NCBI GenBank assembly: GCA_002369025.1
Contig: DFDV01000056.1
Location: forward strand, 1-35,704
Direction: 5' to 3'
Origin: Treponema sp. UBA3819
GTDB taxonomy: Bacteria > Spirochaetota > Spirochaetia > Treponematales > Treponemataceae
DNA length: 35,704 nt
Made by a program: the position numbers and the translations under genes. Numbering within the stretch: the first letter of the stretch is position 1; the number at the start of each line of letters is the position of its first letter. The notes below the pieces were generated by a model. It was not told where the DNA came from, searched no databases, and saw only the letters and a list, made by a program, of their open reading frames with translations. This document shows, piece by piece, positions 30,652 through 35,704 of this stretch.

Positions 30652-31452
30652 ATGTTTAAATTTTTCTTGAAGAAAAACTTTTGTGACGGGTGGGATAATC
30701 TTTTTTCCATTCTGCTGAGTAATCTGCTTTTTATTGCACTTTTTGCCGGCTCATTTTTTTTAATCAGATTTGCCGCAACAATAAATCTGCTTGCCATGTT
30801 TGCCGTGATTATAGTGGCGACAGGACTGCTGATGTCTCTTGTCTTTGCCTGGGGTGCCATTGCCCGTAAGATTGCGGATTTTAATACGCCTTCCATTTCG
30901 CTTTTTTTCCGCTCCCTTAAAGAATCATGGAAGACAGGTTTTATCTTTGGACTCTTGCTGGGAGTTTTTGTCATTTTTATCACAACGGCTTTTTCCTATT
31001 ACCTCCGCATGGCATTTTCCGGCAAAAGCATAGGTCTTTTCTTTGTGTCGGTCATTGCTTTCTTTACCCTTGTCTGCGTCATGGCAATGCAGTGGTTTCT
31101 TCCCCTTTACTTTCTGCAGGAGACCAACACCTTTGCAAAGTGCTTCAGAAAATCCTTTATCATTTTTTTTGACAATGCGGGCTTTTCATTTCTGATGCTG
31201 CTCTATAATCTCTTTCTCTTTTTGCTTTCTTTCCCGCTCTTTTTTATGCTTCCGGGTGTAAACGGCATCACTCTTTCTAATATGAATGCCCTTCGTCTTC
31301 GTCTTTACAAGTATGACTGGCTGGAAGAACATCCTGACTATGAAAATGACCGGGATAAGCGTGCGGATGTGCCCTGGGACCAGCTTATTGCGGACGATAA
31401 AGAGTCTCTTGGCGAAAGAAAATTACTTTCGTTCATATTTCCCTGGAAATAA
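30652..31452 (+). CDS. Polytopic membrane protein, unknown function
   Basis: I do not recognise this 266-residue protein beyond its topology. Six or so hydrophobic segments are visible: about residues 18-40, 43-66, 97-120, 130-152, 175-195 and possibly 60-72. The N-terminus MFKFFLKKNFCDGWDNLF is basic and amphipathic; the C-terminal ~55 residues are charged and cytosolic (LRLYKYDWLEEHPDYENDRDKRADVPWDQL). The overall plan, W-D-N near the start and a soluble tail, resembles YesL/DUF624-like small membrane proteins, but I cannot confirm it. GGGAG lies six bases before the ATG, and it is 65 bases behind fhs on the same strand with no clear terminator between, so read-through is possible. Confidence 0.75.
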   Translation: MFKFFLKKNFCDGWDNLFSILLSNLLFIALFAGSFFLIRFAATINLLAMFAVIIVATGLLMSLVFAWGAIARKIADFNTPSISLFFRSLKESWKTGFIFGLLLGVFVIFITTAFSYYLRMAFSGKSIGLFFVSVIAFFTLVCVMAMQWFLPLYFLQETNTFAKCFRKSFIIFFDNAGFSFLMLLYNLFLFLLSFPLFFMLPGVNGITLSNMNALRLRLYKYDWLEEHPDYENDRDKRADVPWDQLIADDKESLGERKLLSFIFPWK

Positions 31453-31505
31453 TTAAGGATTTTTTTTGAAATCTGGTATATAATGGTAATAAGAGGTTTT
31501 TAGAA

Positions 31506-33599
31506 ATGGATAAAAACAAAAAGCGAAGTCTTACAAAACGTTTTGGAATCACAATTGGTATTGAGATTCTGGTACTTATGTTTGCGCTTGCCCTAGTCAG
31601 CCTGTATGTAGTTCGTGCCCAGCTGGAAAAGAGTTACATCGGTTCTGTTACGGAAACACTGGACGCCCATGTAACGGGTCTTACCTACCGTAACTCAAAA
31701 TTTATGCAGCAACTTCGTATGTATACCATGAGTGATGTTGTTGTTGATGAAGGTGATACAGATCAGATTGTGGACTGGCTTATTGCTCATCAGAAAGTTC
31801 GTGGCGGTGACTTTAAGCAGATGTGGTGGGTTGATGCAGAAACAGGCATGGGGTACCGTGATAATGGTGAACAGGTGAATGTTAGCAATACCGAGTATTA
31901 TCAGGCGATTGTACAAGGTGACCTGGGACAGTACATTTCTAACCCCGTGGGAAAAACAGTTGAAGATGCTGTTTTCTATGTCTGTAAATCAGTTAAATAC
32001 AACAAGAAACTCTACGGCTTTTTCGCAGGAGCTGTAAGTCATGCAACTCTTTCCAAGGCAATTGATGCCATTAAGATTGGAGAAAAAGGATATGCCATGC
32101 TCCTGGATGGAAATGGTGTCGTTATGGCATTCCCCCAGAAAGAATTGTGCATGGTTACAAACTTTGCTACTTCTTCTGATGCAGACGGCATGATGGGTCT
32201 TCCCGAACATGCAAAGCGCATGGTAAACGGAGAAGCTGGTTACGGCTGGGTTAGCGGCATGGGAAATAATGATTTGATGGTTTATAAGGCCATTCCCGGT
32301 ACGCACTGGTCAATGGGAATTGTTACTCCTTCCTCTCAGGTTTATGCTACTGCCCGCAAGTTGCAGACGGTTATGATTATTCTTTCGCTGGTTATTGCAG
32401 TTATCCTGATTATTTCTGTAATGTTCAGTGTAGTTCTTGCGCTTAAGCCGCTTAAAGCAGTTGATGAAAAGATAAATGAAATCGCATCCGGCAAGGCAGA
32501 CTTGTCTCAGCGCATGAAGGTTTTGACCAATGATGAAATCGGTTCTGTAACAATAGGCTTTAATACCTTTATCGAAAAACTGCAGACCATTATGGCTGGC
32601 ATCAAAGACTCCCGCACACAGCTTTCTGAAGCAGGTGACGGCATGCAGTCAAGTATTAACGAAAACGGACATTCAATTGAAAATATTCTGCAGAGTATTG
32701 ATACCGTACAGAATCAGATTTCTGCCCAGGCTGCCAGCGTAGATGAAACGGCAGGTGCGGTAAATGAAATTGCCTCCAATATTACTTCGCTTGAGAGAAT
32801 GATTGACAGTCAGTCACAGAGTGTGAGCGTTGCTTCTTCCGCTGTTGAAGAAATGATTGGAAACATCAGCAGTGTTAATAATTCTGTTGCAAACATGGCT
32901 TCTTCATTTGATGTGCTGGAGCAGAGTGCAAGAAGCGGTGTTCAGAAGCAGGGCGAAATGAATGACCGCATTGAACAGATTAAAACTCAGAGCGAAACTC
33001 TGCAGGAAGCAAACGTTGCAATCGCTTCCATTGCCTCTCAGACAAACCTCCTGGCAATGAATGCGGCAATCGAGGCGGCTCATGCGGGTGAAGCAGGTAA
33101 GGGTTTTGCGGTTGTTGCTGACGAAATCCGTAAGCTTTCAGAAACATCTACGGCTCAGTCTAAGACAATCGGTGAACAGCTGAATATCATTAAGGATTCA
33201 ATCGGTCAGGTTGTAGAAACTTCTGTAGAAACAAGTGCTATGTTCAATGCCGTAAGTGATAATATCCGCACGACAGATGAACTTGTCCGCCAGATTAAAA
33301 ATGCTATGGAAGAACAGCAGGAAGGCAGTAAGCAGATTGTTGACGCCCTGCACAATATGAGCGACAGTACAATGGAAGTTAAGAGTGCTTCTGCAGAAAT
33401 GTCTGAAGGAAACAAGGCTATTCTGGAAGAAGTTCGCCGCCTGAAAGATGCCACAACGGTTATGAAGGCCAGCGTGGTTGAAATGTCTGATGGTGCTCAA
33501 AAAATCAGCGAAACAGGTGGTGCCCTCAGTGACATCGCTGGCAAGATGCGTTCATCAATCGATCAGATTGGCAGCCAGATTGATACCTTCCATGTTTAA
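31506..33599 (+). CDS. Methyl-accepting chemotaxis protein with dCache-type sensor
   Basis: A 697-residue transmembrane chemoreceptor. TM1 is about residues 18-36; the periplasmic region to about 285 has dCache features (MWWVDAETGMGYRDNGEQVNVSNTEYYQAIVQGD, VFYVCKSVKYNKKLYGFFAGAV, KGYAMLLDGNGVVMAFP). TM2 is about 287-312, then a HAMP domain (KPLKAVDEKINEIASGKADLSQRM). The cytoplasmic coiled coil carries the signalling tip IASQTNLLAMNAAIEAAHAGEAGKGFAVVADEIRKLSE (about 508-546), which binds CheA/CheW. No C-terminal NWETF-like pentapeptide for CheR/CheB docking is present. AGAGG precedes the ATG and a TATAAT-like box lies at about 31479. The ligand is unknown; a strong terminator follows, so it is likely monocistronic. 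Confidence 0.95.
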   Translation: MDKNKKRSLTKRFGITIGIEILVLMFALALVSLYVVRAQLEKSYIGSVTETLDAHVTGLTYRNSKFMQQLRMYTMSDVVVDEGDTDQIVDWLIAHQKVRGGDFKQMWWVDAETGMGYRDNGEQVNVSNTEYYQAIVQGDLGQYISNPVGKTVEDAVFYVCKSVKYNKKLYGFFAGAVSHATLSKAIDAIKIGEKGYAMLLDGNGVVMAFPQKELCMVTNFATSSDADGMMGLPEHAKRMVNGEAGYGWVSGMGNNDLMVYKAIPGTHWSMGIVTPSSQVYATARKLQTVMIILSLVIAVILIISVMFSVVLALKPLKAVDEKINEIASGKADLSQRMKVLTNDEIGSVTIGFNTFIEKLQTIMAGIKDSRTQLSEAGDGMQSSINENGHSIENILQSIDTVQNQISAQAASVDETAGAVNEIASNITSLERMIDSQSQSVSVASSAVEEMIGNISSVNNSVANMASSFDVLEQSARSGVQKQGEMNDRIEQIKTQSETLQEANVAIASIASQTNLLAMNAAIEAAHAGEAGKGFAVVADEIRKLSETSTAQSKTIGEQLNIIKDSIGQVVETSVETSAMFNAVSDNIRTTDELVRQIKNAMEEQQEGSKQIVDALHNMSDSTMEVKSASAEMSEGNKAILEEVRRLKDATTVMKASVVEMSDGAQKISETGGALSDIAGKMRSSIDQIGSQIDTFHV

Positions 33600-33618
33600 T
33601 CAGGACTGCTGATAATGC

Positions 33619-33648
33619 AAAGAGCCGGTTTTTGCCGGCTCTTTTTTT
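33619..33648 (+). terminator. Rho-independent terminator of the chemoreceptor gene
   Basis: Arms AGAGCCGG and CCGGCTCT (33621-33628 and 33635-33642), a six-base loop TTTTTG and a T-run immediately after, 20 bases past the stop. A-U pairs extend the stem at its base. Confidence 0.92.
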
Positions 33649-33691
33649 GCACTTGGATTTTTCGTATTTTCTATAAAGAAAGTCTGTAAAA

Positions 33692-34516
33692 CTATCTGGT
33701 TCCGATTGTGTAGTCTGTTTTGTCAATGCTAAAGCCTTCAACAGTCTTAAGCATGGCAATTTCCAGGGTCTCAAAAACATATTCGCGGATAGCCTGGATG
33801 GATTCCTGAGGAGTCTGTTCATTTATGATAAAGATTGCCGCAAAGTTGTTTCCGCTCGGTTTGACAACAAGGACTTTTGCCTTTGTTTGAATCTGCTTTT
33901 GTCCCAGCTGAATGGTTGCAAAGATTTCTCCCCGTCCCTGTACGAAGGGCAGTTCCTTTTGCGTAATCAAAACAGCAACAGAGGCGGTACTGATATCAAC
34001 AATCTGGGCGGTAAAGAGTTTTTTGTCCTGTATCCACAAAAAGCGTGCGCTTGTGTCGTTCATGCAGATTGTTCGGACATATTGACGGCGGCCTTTTGCT
34101 CCCAGATCGTTCAGCTTTCTTTCGATTGTAGGAAGAACAGCCTTAAACTGCCCTTCGAGATGAAAGACGCCGCCTGTAATATTGGGGTCATCGGTTAAGA
34201 GTTTTAACTCTGTGGGGCTTAAATGTTCATTAACTACGCCTATAATAGTTGAATTGAAAACACTGTCCTGCTTTATGGATTTTATGAGATTCTGCCATGC
34301 AGGAATATTCAGCTGGGATTCGGTGTTAATGAAGAGAACGGCGTCGTGATGAACGCGAAGATAACTTTTTACACGACGGTAGTCTGAGATAGTATAAACT
34401 TCATATTCAAGAACCCGCAGTAATGTTATGATGTGCGTACGTACAGAGAAGCTTGGGTTGAGAAAAAAAACCTTTCGGCCAAATGCAGGTCCTGCTGACT
34501 GCTGTCCTTGTTCCAT
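33692..34516 (-). CDS. Receiver-like plus PilZ domain protein (probable c-di-GMP effector)
   Basis: A 274-residue cytosolic protein. Residues about 14-130 (VFFLNPSFSVRTHIITLLRVLEYEVYTISDYRRVKSYL, DAVLFINTESQL, NSTIIGVVNEHLSPTELKLL) look like a receiver fold without a clear phosphoacceptor site. The C-terminal half has the PilZ signature: RRQYVR near residue 143 (the RxxxR c-di-GMP-binding arginines) and VDISTAS, a degenerate form of the D/NxSxxG motif with Ser for Gly, followed by beta strands VAVLITQKEL and IFATIQLGQKQIQTKAKVLVVK. In spirochaetes PilZ proteins affect motility. Its position opposite a chemoreceptor gene fits that role but proves nothing. A strong promoter lies upstream; its 5' leader is only a few bases. 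Confidence 0.78.
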   Translation of the reverse strand: MEQGQQSAGPAFGRKVFFLNPSFSVRTHIITLLRVLEYEVYTISDYRRVKSYLRVHHDAVLFINTESQLNIPAWQNLIKSIKQDSVFNSTIIGVVNEHLSPTELKLLTDDPNITGGVFHLEGQFKAVLPTIERKLNDLGAKGRRQYVRTICMNDTSARFLWIQDKKLFTAQIVDISTASVAVLITQKELPFVQGRGEIFATIQLGQKQIQTKAKVLVVKPSGNNFAAIFIINEQTPQESIQAIREYVFETLEIAMLKTVEGFSIDKTDYTIGTR

Positions 34517-34527
34517 AATCTTCTTCT

Positions 34528-34556
34528 ATTATACTGGGAAATTTAAAATAACACAA
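34528..34556 (-). promoter_or_regulatory. Promoter of the PilZ gene
   Basis: On the minus strand TTGTGT (34556-34551), 17 bases and a perfect TATAAT (34533-34528). The ATG follows 11 bases after the -10, so the leader is about four or five bases and contains only part of an AGAAGAAG purine run. Confidence 0.75.
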
Positions 34557-34581
34557 CTGAAGATTTTCTTTTACATATAAA

Positions 34582-34625
34582 AAATCCCCTTTTACCATGC
34601 AGATAACCTTGATAAAAGGGGATTT
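34582..34625 (-). terminator. Rho-independent terminator after the P-loop ATPase gene
   Basis: A perfect 13-bp stem (arms AAATCCCCTTTTA and TAAAAGGGGATTT, 34582-34594 with 34613-34625), an 18-base loop and, on the minus strand, further T residues. It lies 24 bases past the stop of the P-loop gene and separates that unit from the PilZ promoter. Confidence 0.85.
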
Positions 34626-34648
34626 ATATCAGACGAAAACTGAAAAAC

Positions 34649-35323
34649 TTATTTCTTGCTAATCAGCAGTGTCTTTGTGTCCAGCTTGAGGCTGGTGTCG
34701 ATGTTTTTCTTGTCGCGCAGTTTGAGCACAGCCAGTTCAACATCGCTTGCTTTCTGCTCCAGATGAGCAACGATTGCAAAGTAGTCTTCCAGTGCAGCCG
34801 GTACAGAGTCAGAAAGTTTTTCACCTTCTGCGCTTGCACTGAACCACACTTTTACGTTTTCAGCCTTAGCATAGTCTGCAACAGCCTTTACGTCTTCTTC
34901 GCTTACTTTTGCGTAGTCAACACCGTCCATTACAACACCAGCAACTTCAATTCCGCCAGCTTTGAGAGCCTTAAGAGTGTTTACTACTTTTGCAAGAGTA
35001 AAGTTGTCCAGAGAGAAGTTCAGGATTGTACGCTTTGCAACGATATCATCTTTCAGATCTGCAGCACCGTTCTTCTTCTTGGCGATTTCAGCAAAAATGC
35101 CGTCATACCATGAAATAACGTTAGATGAATGCAGGTCGAAAGTAACGTGAGCCAGCTGCTTATCCTGAAGCAGAGTGTCCATACCAAACTGTACGAGTAC
35201 AGAAGTCTTTCCCAGACCTTTCTTTGCTGTAACCAGACCAATTTCTCCAGCTTTCAGACCACCGTCTGTCACTTCATCAAAGAGACGAACGGGGCTTTTG
35301 TCAAACAAATCTTGTTTTACCAT
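34649..35323 (-). CDS. RecA/KaiC-like P-loop ATPase, unknown function
   Basis: A 224-residue cytosolic protein of the RecA/DnaB-like fold. LFDEVTDGGLKAGEIGLVTAKKGLGKTSVLVQFGMDTLLQ contains Walker A AKKGLGKTS (about residues 33-41); HVTFDLHSSNVISWYDGIF corresponds to the segment after strand 2, and VAGVVMDGVDY to Walker B. WFSASAEGEKL fits the sensor strand. There is no DNA-binding loop, helicase domain or KaiC second domain, so I would not call it RadA or DnaB. It follows the EF-G gene by 15 bases, is followed by a terminator and is probably co-transcribed with EF-G; a role linked to translation or cell structure is only a guess. Confidence 0.8.
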   Translation of the reverse strand: MVKQDLFDKSPVRLFDEVTDGGLKAGEIGLVTAKKGLGKTSVLVQFGMDTLLQDKQLAHVTFDLHSSNVISWYDGIFAEIAKKKNGAADLKDDIVAKRTILNFSLDNFTLAKVVNTLKALKAGGIEVAGVVMDGVDYAKVSEEDVKAVADYAKAENVKVWFSASAEGEKLSDSVPAALEDYFAIVAHLEQKASDVELAVLKLRDKKNIDTSLKLDTKTLLISKK

Positions 35324-35338
35324 GTCTATCTCCTTAAC

Positions 35339-35704
35339 TTAGTTTCCAGCCTTTCTCTTAGCCTGGTATTCTTTGATCAGTTCGTCTGCAACAGCATTGG
35401 GAACGCGGCCATATTTTTCGAATTCCATTGTGAATTCAGCCTTACCCTGTGTTGAAGAGCGCAGAATTGTTGAGAAGCCGAACATTTCGCTCAGCGGAAC
35501 TTCTGCGTTTACGGTAGACATGTTGTTTTCATCGGTAGAATCAAGGATAACGCCACGGCGCTGGTTAATCAGACCGAACATATTTCCCTGGAATTCTGTA
35601 GGTCCTTCAATAGAAACCTTCATAATCGGTTCAAGGATAACCGGCTTTGCCTTTTCATAGCCTTCGCGGAATGCGCCGATAGCAGCAGTCTGGAATGCGA
35701 TATC
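35339..35704 (-). CDS. fusA: Elongation factor G, C-terminal part (5' end beyond the window)
   Basis: The last 121 residues of an EF-G: DIAFQTAAIGAFREGYEKAKPVILEPIMKVSIEGPTEFQGNMFGLINQRRGVIL is domain IV/V entry with the conserved LEPIMKV and RRG, and VPLSEMFGFSTILRSSTQGKAEFTMEFEKYGRVPNAVADELI is domain V with SxxFGYSTxLRSxTQG. EF-G is the GTPase that drives tRNA-mRNA translocation. Because only this end is visible, I cannot tell canonical fusA from an EF-G2 paralogue; the terminal YGRVPNAVADELIKEYQAKRKAGN differs from the usual FxxYxxVPxxVAEKI, so a paralogue is possible. The frame is open to the window end. Confidence 0.92.
   Translation of the reverse strand, partial: DIAFQTAAIGAFREGYEKAKPVILEPIMKVSIEGPTEFQGNMFGLINQRRGVILDSTDENNMSTVNAEVPLSEMFGFSTILRSSTQGKAEFTMEFEKYGRVPNAVADELIKEYQAKRKAGN

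Noticed and set aside
1..35704. tRNA, rRNA, tmRNA genes and insertion-sequence transposases
   Set aside because: I scanned for TPsiC-like arms, ribosomal RNA cores and transposase motifs in the gaps and proteins and found none.

Overview
The window looks like a chromosomal segment of a Treponema-type spirochaete, probably a gut, rumen or oral commensal. The evidence is the spirochaete-like gene content: a dCache chemoreceptor, a receiver-like/PilZ effector, a BMP-lipoprotein ABC transporter in the order lipoprotein-ATPase-permease-permease, a long GlyA and formate-THF ligase. This is inference from translated proteins, not from a database search. Housekeeping parts have moderate GC, whereas about 5.1-18.7 kb is clearly richer in A/T.

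Layout. (1) 1-5.5 kb: 3' part of ychF, a 125-bp tandem duplication starting at its stop codon, a lipoprotein endonuclease/exonuclease/phosphatase-fold protein, hsp20 (minus) with a sigma-54-like promoter, then pth-mazG and a small secreted protein. (2) 5.5-18.5 kb, all minus: a surface polysaccharide operon, read from 18538 downward. It encodes a small unknown protein, a rhamnosyltransferase-like GT2, a Wzx flippase, a GT2, a sulfotransferase-like protein, a GT2, a GT4, a Wzy-like polymerase, a GT2 and an acyltransferase. Most junctions overlap by ATGA or a few bases. Its distal end is disturbed by an AAA ATPase/PD-(D/E)XK gene bracketed by two near-identical hairpins, a C-terminally truncated GT4 and a heptose-kinase-like GHMP kinase with an internal deletion. 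(3) 18.55-19.0 kb: three regularly spaced CGTA-N2-TACG operators between the operon and a divergent XRE-family regulator, which suggests one switch for the whole locus.

(4) 19.1-25.6 kb, minus: glyA, then marR followed by an RfuABCD/YufNOPQ-like ABC importer whose ATPase gene seems to lack a standard start codon. (5) 25.7-28.7 kb, minus: tctC-tctB-tctA, a tripartite tricarboxylate-type transporter with a hairpin between tctC and tctB. (6) 28.9-33.6 kb, plus: fhs, a polytopic membrane protein and a methyl-accepting chemotaxis protein. (7) 33.7-35.7 kb, minus: a PilZ protein, a P-loop ATPase and the 3' end of an EF-G gene.

The most unusual signals are the operator array facing the polysaccharide operon, the hairpin-bracketed ATPase-nuclease cassette, a repeated promoter geometry (TGC-TANANT, six bases, ATG, no ribosome binding site) at three unrelated genes implying leaderless mRNAs, the sigma-54 motif before hsp20, and the missing start codon in the ABC ATPase.
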